NCBI GenBank assembly: GCA_028622995.1
Contig: JAJQJQ010000012.1
Location: 4,892,096-4,956,095 of the forward strand
Direction of reading: 5' to 3'
DNA length: 64,000 nucleotides
Source: Panagrolaimus kolymaensis
Taxonomy: Eukaryota; Nematoda; Chromadorea; Rhabditida; Panagrolaimidae
The notes below the pieces were generated by a model that worked only from the letters and a program-made list of their open reading frames with translations, was not told where the DNA came from and made no database searches. Made by a program: the position numbers and the translations under genes. Numbering within the stretch: the stretch's first letter is position 1; each line of letters starts with the position of its first letter. Positions 11,217-23,129 of this stretch are shown one piece after another.

Positions 11217-12371
11217 ATGGACCAAAACTATTTGAAAACTTCTTCTTCAAACTTTACGTCGATGAATTCCAATATGATATTTAAAAATCATCTTCCACAA
11301 CAATTTTCTATTCCACGAAGCATCGTTTATTACATAACCAAAGAACCAAGTTCACAAAAGGGCTTTCAAAAGTTATTTCAAACTTGCAAATATTTCTTTT
11401 CTCAAAATCCTATCATTTTTGTTGAATGTTTAAATTTTAAAAAATATTATACAAAACTCACTTGTAGGGAAGAGTCTTACAATATATTACTTGAAAAGTC
11501 TAACAATAAAATACTTCATGGTAGACGAAAACAGGCTACTATTTTGCGAGTTTCAAATGTTAATCAGATTGCGTGCAAATTTTGGATTAGCGAATTTGTT
11601 TGTTTTTCCGATTTAAGCGACTTGGATATTAATATTTTATCACAAAAAATCGCATTTTTCGATTATTTATTTTTTAGTCTTTCTACTTTTGTATTAAATA
11701 AGTTATCTTTTTTGACAAATGAAATCCGAAACTTACATTTGCGGGAATCTTCTCCATTGAACGAAGATGGAACACCCATGTCAATCGAAGAAATATTTGC
11801 AATTTTCCCAAATCTTGAAAACTTTGTATGGTATGTTTTATGCATAAACTTTGGAATAATCATAGACTGATTATTAATTTAAGTGATAACAACTTACGAC
11901 CATTAAAAATTACAAGTGAATCAGTTAAAACCATTATTAACTCTATCAAGAAACTAAAAAGATTTTATTTAGTAAAAATTCCTGAAATTTTTGATTTCCT
12001 AAGCTTTGCAGAAATAATGAAAGTATGTCGCAAAATTAAAAGCTTTTGTTTCCAATCGATTTAAAATAAACATTTTTTAGGCTCAACCACAAACAGATTT
12101 TCACCTTACATTCGGAGATAATCTTTCAATCGAATATAAAAATCAACTTCAAGAATTTATCGATGAAACGATTAAAAGTTCCAAATCCTTTGATTTTTTG
12201 CCACCGTTGATTTGGTTTCGTGGTAGCAAAAATTCAGAGCGCTTAGACAAACTATATCGAAAAGTAGAGCGCAGAAGAAGAAAGGCCGAGCGCCTAAGCA
12301 AACGAAGTCGAAAGGCTTATTATAAAATAAGAATATTCTGGCCGGATTTTGTATCTTCAAAGGAGTTTTAA
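11217..12371 (+). CDS. Nematode F-box-like protein
   Basis: Exons 11217-11830, 11884-12022 and 12081-12371; 347 residues. The acceptor at 11883 is required: the nearer AG at 11866-11867 would create a stop. Near residue 30 the sequence reads FSIPRSIVYYITKEPSS followed by FQKLFQTCKYFFSQNPII. This is the pattern I know from a large nematode-specific F-box-like family in Panagrolaimidae. The rest is Leu/Ile/Phe-rich, with FWISEFV and short helices resembling degenerate leucine-rich repeats. The C-terminus is very basic (RRRRKAERLSKRSRK). A role as substrate adaptor of an SCF ubiquitin ligase is inferred from the family pattern only. Confidence in the gene is good, in the name moderate. Confidence 0.6.
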
Positions 12372-13026
12372 TGCAATAAAAAATAAGTTAAAAATTTGCA
12401 AATGTTTAAAATCTTATCTTTGCTTTTAATATGTAATTCATTTTTGTTTTCCTTCATTTATGTGCCAACAAAAATAAAAAATAAAATCTTATGTTTATTG
12501 ATCTTTTTTCAAGATGAAAGTTAATTTTTTGACTACAAACAAACTTATTTCTTTTTTTAAACCCGATTTAGTTTTCTCCAAAACTCTGAAAAGTTATATT
12601 TTATAATACAAAAACAAATTTGTTGAAGTAAGTTTATTTTTGATGTTCATACGGTTGGTTAGTCCATTGCGCTTAGAAATAGCCTTTTTCTTATTCATAA
12701 AAAAGAAGAAAGAAAGTATCGACAAACTTCTTTTAATAAGATTCTTTTTTATTTATCGGAAATGACTAATATAAGATAATTTTCGAATAATCAAAGCAAT
12801 ATTGTGCTTTAAATTTATTATTATTTTTCTTGCTTTATTTACCAAATCTTCTTTAACGTTCTCATTTCCATCTCGCATATGGTAACAAAATAATATCTTT
12901 TTTTTAATAGGAAGACGAAATTTTCCATTTAACTGCTGGATGATGCAATAAGGAAACACTAAAACTTGTTTTTTGTCCAAGGAAAGAAACAAGAATTGTG
13001 GGTGAAACATTGTAAATTTTTTTCGT
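12372..13026. other. Intergenic; possible minus-strand ORF 12753-13010
   Basis: Holds the F-box gene 3' end. An 85-codon minus-strand ORF (12753-13010, starting MFHPQFLFLSLDKKQ) has reasonable composition but no recognisable domain and no splice context. It could be a gene fragment or chance. Confidence 0.25.
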
Positions 13027-13099
13027 GCCCGGTTAGCTCAGTCGGTAGAGCACCAGACTCTTAATCTGGCTGTCGCGGGTTCGAGCCCCGCATCGGGCT
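13027..13099 (+). tRNA. tRNA-Lys (anticodon CTT)
   Basis: A 73-base cloverleaf. Acceptor stem GCCCGGT pairs with ATCGGGC with one G-T wobble. The D arm contains TAGCTCAGTCGG (A box). The anticodon loop is ACTCTTAAT with stem CCAGA/TCTGG. The T arm contains GGTTCGAGCCC (B box). No intron. The 3' T run after 13103 fits RNA polymerase III termination. It stands alone between protein genes. Confidence 0.95.
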
Positions 13100-13812
13100 A
13101 AACTTTTTAAATTTTTTGCCATAATTAATTTAATTCCAATACTGTTGTTGAAACCTTTTCTTTTTATATTTGTAAAAAAACACAACGAAAAATGAAAGCG
13201 ATAAGTTTAAAATAAGCTTTGATCAGAAATATTATGCAAGCAAAAAAGATTTTTAAAAATGATTGATGCGTCGTTTGCTTTTTCGATATTCTCTTTTTAA
13301 TCTCAAAAAGTTTTTCTTTTTCTTATGCATCATTCGAGAGAAAATAAAAATGTTTATCTGTCAGACTTTTAAATCATCAAATTCTGTAACCTTCCGTTTT
13401 ATTTTTTTTATTTATTTCAACAAAAAAACGACGGAGACGACGACAATGTTGGTGGCGGAAAGAATTGAAAGCACACGTTGTCTTGCATGCTTTTTTTATT
13501 TAAAAAAAATCGACCTTCGGACCTAGGCGGAGTGAACATTAAAAAGCGGTCAACTGCGACACTACTATCAAACAACAAAATAAAGAAAGAATCGAAGAAG
13601 AAGAAGAAAGAAAAAATGCAAATGGTTAATGTTCAAAAATTGAGGAAAGGCAATATATAAACAACTCCTTAAAACAATCAAGAAAAATAAAATAAGAAGA
13701 GAGAAAGTTCTAATTTTGTTTATTTATTTTTTTGTTTGTATGATCCTTGATTGAAAGTTACTGTAATATAAAAAGAAATTAAAAGAAAAAGTCTTCAAAT
13801 TTTTCAACAGAA
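13100..13812 (+). other. Intergenic upstream of CPT1
   Basis: AT-rich with purine/pyrimidine tracts. ORFs at 13263-13660 have no support. TTTTCAACAG at 13801-13810, directly before the CPT1 start, looks like a splice or trans-splice acceptor. Confidence 0.4.
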
Positions 13813-16800
13813 ATGAGCGTAAGTTTTATTTTTTTTATGAAAAAAATAAATAGAGAAGAAAAGAAAAGAATATTTAAATTTTTTGGAATAGCCTTTGAAT
13901 GCATAATTAAGTAAATAATTTTGCTGCTTTAGTTGCTTCAAACTAAAATTCTAACAAACATTTTTGGATGAAATTTTTCCAACTTAATTCCCTATAGCTT
14001 TCTGTTCTCTAAAAAATGAGTCTCAAACAAAAAAGCTCACGTTTCAATTCTCTGTGTAACTATTGCTCAAAAGAGTAAACCCCACAATCTTTTCCTCTCA
14101 CTCTCATACATAGTTCAAAACATACATTTGCTTTTTTTTTCATTTTTTCGGATGTTGGTTGTTGCTTGCGCTTAAAATATTCCTATACATAAACTCCTTT
14201 TTATCCTTTTTTGCCTCCTTTTTCTCTCTCTTCCTCTATAGTTTTTTGCAATTGTGAAAAAAGGTAGAAAGTGTGTCTGCCTCTTTCTTTTTCTTTTTTC
14301 TAACTCAATTTTGTTGCGCCGGTCATCATCATTGTTGGTCTATGTTTTTTCCTCAACAGACGACAAACAACACCACAAAAAGTAACTGAAAAAAACTCGC
14401 CCTATTACGAACTTGTTGGTTGGAAACTAAAAAGTTTTTATTGATTAAGTTTATCTTCGTGGAATTCACAAAATATTTAAATTTTTGGATCTAAAAAATA
14501 TTGTTTGTTGACATAACTAAAAAATTATACAACAAATAAGCGCGCCAAAATTTTTCCATTTCGTTTTTTTGTTAAAGCTTTTTCATGCCATTTTTAATGT
14601 TTTTGTTTGCCATTAAAATAAATAAGTTTACCTTGACCTTATCACTTTTTTTTTCTTCTTTCTTTGTCTCGTGGTGTTAGTTACAGTTTCTGTAAATCTC
14701 GTTAAAAGTTTATAGCATTAAAACAAAAAAAGTGCGCTTTTTTTCTTAAAATATTTCTTTCTTCTTTGATAACAAACAACCACCACGAATTTTTACAATC
14801 GACCTTTGCCCCTGAAAAAAAAAGTTTCTTTCGTGAACACACAAACAATCAAAATACACACGCAGATAGTCTCTCACAATGATAAAATTTTTTTAACAGT
14901 AGCAAATATTTGAGAGAGAAAAAAAACCCATAAATATCAAATTCAAATTACGGTAGCGAAAGTATTACTCGATTTTTTTTTCTTGAACTCTTTCATTCAT
15001 CTCTCATTCTTCTTTCATGTTTGTTAAATTATTTCATAATAAATATTTTAGTCAACAACTGATTCAACTTGGGACGATCCCATAAAAATGGGATATTCAA
15101 AAGTACCTGTCGATGGAAAAGTTAACCTTCGACGATATCAACGAAAACTTGATAGAATTGAAGTTTGTTTATTGCACTTTTTTCTCAAAACTCGTAAATA
15201 CATTTGTTTATTGTATTTTAGAAAAATCTTCAAAACAAATTATTTCCTATAAAAATAGAATGGATTTTATGGACCATGATTGGAATAGGAGTTTTAAATT
15301 CCATTGGTTGGGCTCCACTTAATGGAACCATTGATGATCTTTCACATACTCTTGATTATCATTTTGGGTATGTTCAAACTTATTTTAAAGTTTCTGCGAC
15401 AAAATAAAATTAGTTTGTTTATTAGATCAGTTAAAAAGTTTTTTTACGAGTAAATGAAAAAAGCGACCTTTGGAATCAAATAAACGGGTGGCACGCGGTT
15501 GATTGATAAGATTAAAATATAAAAAAATAGAACGACGTAACCAATCATTGTCGGAAGAAGGAAAAAAAAATAGACCTTTGGACTTAAAAAAATAGTAGAA
15601 CCTTTTTATGATTCAAAGATGAGATGTTTTGCAAAAAAAAAAAAATAATAAGAAGAGAATGTTTACTTCTTTGCTTCTCATCTTTTTTCTTTGTGTAATA
15701 AAGCATTTGTTTTCGAAATTTTTACGGAACAAAAAAAAAGTATGAAAACAGATGAGAGTGATAGCAAAGAATAAAAAAGTTTGATAATTTTGCAAATTAA
15801 AAAATAAATAAGTAAAAGAAAACACGTTGATATCAATAAATTTTTTGAACTAAAAAAAAATACTGTAACATGGAAGGACATGATCAAGAGTTTAGAAAAA
15901 ACATATTCTGAAATCCTCTTTTTTAGAAATTCAATATGGAATCGTGTTGCATCATTAACAATTATGAGTTCAATAATGTGTGCCATTTCAATTTTTGTTA
16001 TTCGAATGGGTTTCACATTAATGCTTTATTATCATGGATTTTTATTTGAAGAAATTGGAAAACCTATTTCACTTCCAACTAAAATTTTTATGGTAAACGA
16101 TTTCCAATATTTTACTTTTACCCAAACATTTTATTTTTTTAGGTGATTATTCAATTCGTTAATAAAAATGCAACTTTCTTTTCTTTCACTGACCTTCTTC
16201 CATGGCTTCTTATTCCATCCCTGGATGCAACGCTTAAAAAATATCTTCGATCTGTTAAACCACTTTTGTCGGATGAAGAATATGAAAATGTTGTAAAAAT
16301 GTCTGAAGAATTTAAAGCCACTGTGGGTCCATCACTTCAACGTAAACTTTGGCTTAAATGGTTAACATCCCGTAATTATGTTTCGGATTGGTGGAAAGAA
16401 GTTGTATATATGCGTTATCGAAATTCGCTTATTAATACTAATGTTGGATGCGCGGATGTAATCTATCAAAAAACCACCGATAATCAAGCAGCTCGTGCAG
16501 CAACAATCACAATTATGAGATTAAATTTTTTGCGTGAAGTCTTCCAAAAACAATCTTTCAAACCCATAACTCTTGGAGGAATTCCACTTTGTCCTAATCA
16601 ATATCTCGATTATTATCGAACTTTACGAGTACCTCGAGAAACTTCAGATGAATTTGTTCGTCTTCCAAATTCTCATTTCATTGCTGTTTATTGTAAAGGA
16701 TGTTGGTATCGAGTAAACGTATTCCATAATCGTCGATTAGTTCGGTATGCAGAACTTGAAAAAACTTTACAAACTATCATCGATCGCAAACCCGATCCCG

Positions 16801-18102
16801 TTGATCGTGAACCCTTCCTTGCTGCTCTCACAGCGGGCCCAAGAGATTTATGGGCAAAGATTCGATGTGAAAAGTTTGGAAATGGCACAAATAAAGAATC
16901 TCTTAGTTCCATTGAAAATGCTCTAGAAATTATTTATCTTGATGATGAAGAAAGATTTTATGATGAAAATGATTCCTCAAAAATTAATGAAGAATATCAT
17001 CGAGCTCTTCATGGTTATGGTTATCAACTTTGGTGTGATAAACCTTCAGTGTATCATTTCTCTAAAAATGGAAGATTTACATCAAATGCTGAACATTCAG
17101 CTGTTGATGCAATGGCATTAGTTCATATTCGAGAATATATTAAATATCATGAACGCTTCTCAAATCCATACAATCCTGATGGACATTGTCGAGGTGAAAT
17201 TGAAGCGGTTCCAAATGCAGAAAGACTTTCATTTATTTTGGATGATGAAACTAAAGAAGCCATTGATGAAGCATATAAAGTTAGCAAAGGAGTTGCAGAT
17301 GATTTTGAAAATGCTAGCGTGGTTTTCAATGATTTTGGAAAAGATTTTATTAAAAAGGCTCGAGTTTCCCCAGATGCTTTTATTCAAATGGCTCTTCAAA
17401 TGGCTTATCATAAAGTAAGAGAAAAATGCATTTTTTTGAGCCAATCAATTTAAAAAAAAATTATTTTTAGGATCAATCCAAATTTGGTTTAACTTATGAA
17501 CCCGCTGTTATGAGACTTTTTAAAGATGGTCGAACTGAAACAGTTCGTTCATGTTCGATTGAATCTGCCGAATTTGTTAAAGCAATGAAAAACCCAGAAA
17601 TCGAAGATTCTAAACGCTTCGAACTCCTTCGAAAAGCATGTGATCACCATCAAGATTATTATCGAACTGCTATGGCTGGGCAAGGATGTGATCGACACCT
17701 TTTTGCTTTATACGTGGTTTCAAAATATCTTCAAATTTCTTCACCCTTCCTCGATCATGTCTTTAATATGCCTTTTGAACTTTCCACTTCTCAAACCCCT
17801 CAACATCAAATGCCCGAATACATTTCTGCTTTGAATAAAGAAAAAGAATTATTTTGGCCTGCTGGAGGCTTTTGTTGCCCTGATGGATCCAATTATGGTG
17901 TTTGTTATACCATTAGTGGACCTGGAGATTGTTTGAGCTTCCATGTTTCAACATGGAAAAGTTTAAGTCATACTGTAAGTTAGAAAATTTTGCATTAATT
18001 TTTCATCGCTAAATTTTTTTTCAGAATGCTCAACGATATATTGATACTGTAGTTGAAAGCCTACGAGACATTAAAAATATGGTTGAACGTGTTAAAAATT
18101 AA
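13813..18102 (+). CDS. Carnitine O-palmitoyltransferase 1 (mitochondrial outer membrane)
   Basis: Exons 13813-13818, 15052-15162, 15222-15367, 15927-16092, 16143-17414, 17471-17974 and 18025-18102; 760 residues, the family's usual length. The first coding exon is only ATGAGC, three bases after a TTTCAACAG acceptor, and joins in phase 0 across a 1.2 kb intron. Two membrane helices lie in the N-terminal region (IEWILWTMIGIGVL; MSSIMCAISIFVIRMGF), as in CPT1 and unlike CPT2. The carnitine/choline acyltransferase fold follows with WWKEVVYMRYRNSL, the catalytic His in EHSAVDA near residue 461, and the C-terminal GFCCPDGSNYGVCYTI segment. It transfers long-chain acyl groups from CoA to carnitine, the committed step for mitochondrial fatty-acid import, normally inhibited by malonyl-CoA. 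AATAAA overlaps the stop region. Confidence 0.93.
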
Positions 18103-18443
18103 ATAAATTTTATTGCAAAAAAAAATTAGAAATTCAATGTACATTAATACTGTAAAAATAAATATAATTTTCATTATTTCCTTTAATAATTTATCCTAGA
18201 ATTCCTCAATTTTTTGCTTTTGTATGTATTTTCCTTTATTGAATTAAATAAAAATAGTTTTGTGTTTATACCAAATATTTGGAACAAAGAACAGTATTTT
18301 ATGCATAAAAAAATAAGGAAATTTTTTGCATCTTCCCCAAATTTGAATATTCAAACAATGCCATTATTCGAAGAAGAAAAAAGACAAAGCCTCTTCACTC
18401 ACTAACATTCATTCCATTTTTTGAACATTCAACAACGATCGCA
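18103..18443 (+). other. Intergenic, 341 bases
   Basis: CPT1 3' end and the leader of the kinase gene. Nothing else seen. Confidence 0.4.
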
Positions 18444-19783
18444 ATGTCTTCAAATTTTTCTGAAATGTCTTCTCCAAACATTAAAACTGCAATTGAAAAT
18501 GATTTGGATCAAATCAAAACAGCTATAGATGTGGATGATCAATTTGATGGTCTCATTAAACTTAAAGGTAATTGGTATGAATGCAGAAAACAAATGAATA
18601 CTAATGGAAAAAATTTGTAAGTTACCTTTTTCATGGAATTATTTTTTCATGTATGTTGTTTAAAAGTCTTTAAAAAAGGTGTTGTTAATATTTATAAACT
18701 TAACTTATTGATGAAATAACAAAAACCAAAAATATACCCTTAATATTTGAAGAAACTTATAAACAAAATTTATTTTAGGAATCAAATTGCAAATTTTTGT
18801 TTGGAATTCATGCAAAATGTTGATGAAATTGGATTTGTTGGTGAAGGTACTTTTGGCCAGGTATGGACAGCTGAGATCAATGGAATACGATCTGTTTATG
18901 TTGAAAAAATTTATAAAGAAGTTTTTTGTGCATCTGCTGATCAAATTCAAGCTGAAGTTGATGTTTTATCTCAAAATGATTGTCGATATTTTCCAAGGTT
19001 TATCTTCAGTGGATTTAATTTTGGATCTTCATGGTCTTTACTAATGGAATATATTGATGGTGGAACTCTGAGTTATCATATTTTCGAGAATGAATCAATT
19101 ATTTCTTATGAAGCAAAGCGAACAATTGCATATCAAATAGCCGATGGTTTGAAATTCTTACATGATCGAAAACAAACACATGGGTATTCAAATATTTTTG
19201 TTTAACGTTTTTTTTTCCTTTTAATGTTTATTGTTTTTTTAGAGATCTCAAACTTGATAATATTGCTTTGACTTATTCAGGTGATGTTCGAATTTTGGAT
19301 TTTGGTTTCTCTCAAAGTGTCAAATATGGCGATATTGTTCTTCCACTTCAAAATGCTTATTATTCTGCGCCCGAAGTATTTCAAAGAAAAGCTGCTGGAG
19401 TTGCATCTGATTTATGGTCATATGGAGTCGTGATAGTATCTTTACTTCAAGGAGAAAAGCCATTTACTGGTGAAAATAAATTCCAAGTTCAATATGCTGC
19501 TTCAAATAATCCACCAAATCTTGAAGGAATCAACGATCCAGTTGCCAGAAATTTTGTTCTTTGTCTCTTACAAGTTCATCCTGCAAATCGTTTGACAAAT
19601 GTTACGTTTCACGAATATTTTAAAAATGTTTTATTGGAACCATCATTTCGTCCTAAACCTGCTAAACTTACTATGGATACATATGAATGTAAGAAAGATC
19701 CAATGGGATTAAAAGCTGCTAAATTTCTTGTTCAAACTGCTTTGAGAATTCCATCACCAAATTTCTTACTATCTCTTCGATAA
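18444..19783 (+). CDS. Divergent protein kinase with HGD catalytic loop
   Basis: Exons 18444-18616, 18779-19183 and 19243-19783; 372 residues. After about 65 residues without recognised domain, the kinase shows a glycine loop GEGTFGQVW and an unusual VAIK strand (SVYVEKIYK, where the lysine of EK is the likely ATP contact). Helix C has EVDVL. The catalytic loop is HGDLKLDN, followed by LDFGFS, YSAPEVF in place of APE, and SDLWSYGVVIVSLLQG. HGD replaces the usual HRD; the catalytic Asp, Lys and Asn remain, so activity is possible but without RD-type activation. Subfamily not assigned. The R-to-G change falls across the intron junction at 19183/19243, so an RNA read would confirm it. Confidence 0.8.
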
Positions 19784-22104
19784 TGTATATTTTTGATAAA
19801 CATATTAACTTTTCTTTGTCTCTATCTTATGTATTTTTGCTTTATTGGTTTAAATAAAAAAATTTGACTATGTTTTTTTAATACATATGCTTTGTTACAA
19901 TAAAGCTTTTTTTGATGCAATAAACAAAAAAGCAATAAATTCTTATCAGCGGGTAAAAAGCAAGATTTTGTATAAATTTGTGTAATTGAGTTGCGAACTT
20001 CTTTCTCCATTAAAAGCAGAAATATGGATATCTTGCATGGAGAAAAGAGTGTTTGCACTTTTCTTCATTTGTTTGTTTCATTTTTTTCTTTATTGATTTT
20101 TTAAAATAAAGAAAGTATTTTTTGTTTTGTTGTTTTTCTAATCAATGCAATGTGTTTGTGGAGGATTTGAAAGAGAAGAAGCAACTTTTAAATGTGGGCG
20201 GATAAAGCTGTCTTTTTTTGTTTAAAAACAAAACAAGCAACAAACAAAAGAAGATGGATTAAAAGGTTACAATTGAAATTGAGAAAAAGCTGTTGTTGTC
20301 CACATAATTTTAAGATTTATATTTTAAAACTCGAAGCTTTAGTTTTGTTTAAAAATTTAGGGTTTAATGAAACTTTGTTCATTGCCGTGTTTAAGTTCTT
20401 AAAAAGTTTTTCATTTTTTCTGTTGAATACCGTTAATAACGTTTACGCTAGCTGTAGATTTGAGAAAAAAGCCTTGTTTTCTTTTTTTATAATCTTTGAC
20501 CATCATTGAAATTTGTTGGAATTGTTGATAACCACAAACATTTGATTTTCTTCAAACATCCAAATCAAAATTTTACCTTTTAAATGCAACCAACCTTTAT
20601 GATTACTAACCATTTATAAATAAGTCTTTAAACTTTTTTGTTGTTGTTTACTCATTTATTTTTCTTAAACACAAAACTAAGTTTGTTTCTTTCAACCCAC
20701 GCTTCTTTTTTTTAAACAAAAAAGTTTTTCCACTCTTTCTATTTGATTGCTTTTACCTTTCAACCAAAAGACAACAGCCGTTTCTCGTTTAAACGACAAT
20801 AGCAGCTGCTCTTAGTCAAGTCAATTTCTGGCTCACACGATCAAATCTTAAACGGTGGCAAAAGGGACAGAGATGAAACCTATTTTAATTGCCAATGGCA
20901 TCGAGGAGAGTCCAAAAGCTTGGTAGTCAAAAAAGCAGCAGCAAGCAAGGGGCGAAATATATATTGGTCAAATTGAAAAAATGAAAACCTCTTGCAAAAA
21001 ACTTTCTCCATTGCTTTTTATTTTCTCTCGTATCTGCTTTTTATCCACAGCAATATCCTTGAAGAAAAGAAATAGCGAAAGCAGTTAGCAGCAAATATTT
21101 TGAGGGAGGATAACCACCAACATCTCAGTAAGTCAGTCGATGATGGAACGGAGATATCGGCTTTGGAAAGATCTCGTCGCATACAAGCTAGCTTGGCTTG
21201 TGAATAATGCTTACTACCTAGTCATCATCAGCATAGACGCAAAGAAACGAAGAGGAAAAAGAAAAAGACAAATTTTTTAAATAAAAAAAAGTTTAAGCTC
21301 AAGACAGCCGTCGTCGAAGCAAAAACTTCAACTCGTTTATTCCGCCCGCCTGCTTTTAGGATTGAGATCTTTTAGAGCCTTGGAATGAATGAGTGAAAGA
21401 AAGAAAATATGAGAAAGATTGCTGTGTTATCCGTTTTGAAAGCAACAAACACAAAAAAAGTTTTCAAAAGCTTTAATGATTTTTAGAAGTTTTTGATCAT
21501 TTACCAAACAACAACAAGCACGTGTTTTGTTGCTTGATTGGATTTCGAAACAACTTTTTTTGAGTAAAATGTTCCTAAATTTCATTTTGCTTTACCTAAA
21601 AAATATGAAATATCAATAGACATTGTCATCGTTTTTTCCCAATCTCATTTAAGCCCCAAACTATTAACTAATTTTTTTTTCAAACATCTCAATTGTTTTC
21701 GATGTGTGTAATGCATTCCTTCCACTTTTTTTCTCGCTTATCTTTTTTTTCTCCCACGCGATATTTTTTTGTGGATTTATTTGTGCCTTTTTCCTTTAAT
21801 ACTTGACAGTTCTTTCCATTTTTATAATGATTTTTTAAAATCAGTTAATTTTTGATTTCTATTAAATTATCTCGAAGCCATTTCATCATTTTTTCTTACC
21901 GCATCATGATAATTATTAACAAAATTTCTTTTTAGCGTTAATAAAAATTTTTTATTTTTTTATTTTATAATGCTTTTTGCTATAAACTTTGCTATTCATT
22001 TTAGGTTACTCTCAATCGCCAAAGTTTCAAACGAACAAAAAGTTATTATTTTACCTTTATTTTATTTTCTTTATAAATCGGGTTTAATCTTTTTTTAATT
22101 CAAA
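19784..22104. other. Intergenic, 2.3 kb, upstream of cofilin
   Basis: No supported coding exon. Contains poly-A/T tracts and mixed-composition sequence at 20770-21360, richer in G+C than the rest, which may hold cofilin promoter elements. No named motif identified. Confidence 0.4.
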
Positions 22105-23129
22105 ATGGTGAGTTTTTATTACTCTTAGATATTTCATCAAACAAACTTTTTAAAAAAGAAGCTTTTGATTATTTCAAGAAAAGATGGAACTTACAATTTG
22201 TTAAACTACCATCTGATTCTAAAACCAATAAAGCCTCCTTTTTCGGTGTTAAATGGATTTCATTGATTTATCGAGGCAGATTTTCAATATTTAAAAGCTT
22301 ACACCTGATATTCTTTGTATTATGGCAGAGTCTGAACTTGAAATTTTTTTTAACAAAATTGGACAAGCAATTTGATAGTATTTTTTAAACCCTGTAACAA
22401 ACCTTTAAAATTATGAAAATTATACTTGCTTTAACTTTTCATAAACATATTAAAAGTTTTTCGAATATTATCCATAATCCTTATATATACATATATTTTT
22501 TTAAGGCATCTGGAGTAAAAGTTGATGCAGCATGTAAGCAAGCATATGATGATTTACACAATAAACATCTTCATTCATACATTATTTTTCGAATTTCTGA
22601 TGATGATACAACTATTATTGTTGAAAAGAAGAGTGATAAAGGAGCACCTTATTCTGAATTTGTTGATGAACTTCGTAAGGTTGTTGGATCAGGCAAAGAA
22701 TGCCGTTATGCTGCCGTTGATGTTGAAGTAAGCGTTCAACGTCAAGGTACCGATGGTGCAAGCACTTTCAACAAAGTTGTCTTTATTCAATAGTGAGTTT
22801 TTAATTTCTTCAATATTCTAATTTAGCTATTTTTCCAAAAGCTTTAAAAATACGTTTACCTTAAAACTCGACAAATTTTTTTAAGTTACAAACGATTGCA
22901 TTTTTTAAAATGACAAAAACCTCTAATTTTGTTAGCCAAAAATTAAACTTTACATTTTAGTTGCCCTGATGAAGCTCCAGTTCGCCGACGAATGCTGTAT
23001 GCTTCTTCAGTTCGGGCTCTTAAAGCTACATTGGGTTTGGAATCCCTTATGCAAGTTCAAGCTTCCGATATTTCGGATATTGATGAAAAATCTATCAAGC
23101 ATGAATTAATGAGCCATCAACGTCTTTAA
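22105..23129 (+). CDS. unc-60: ADF/cofilin
   Basis: Exons 22105-22107 (ATG only), 22506-22792 and 22961-23129; 152 residues, the normal cofilin length. It begins M-ASGVKVDAACKQAYDDLH. It contains the ADF-H fold with RYAAVDVEV and the long actin-binding helix (APVRRRMLYASSVRALK), and ends MSHQRL. It severs and depolymerises actin filaments and is needed for muscle and cytoplasmic actin turnover. In C. elegans the unc-60 gene has an ATG exon shared by two isoforms with otherwise separate exons. Here the ATG-only exon is kept, but I find only one set of body exons. AATAAA-like signals follow directly after the stop. Confidence 0.9.
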
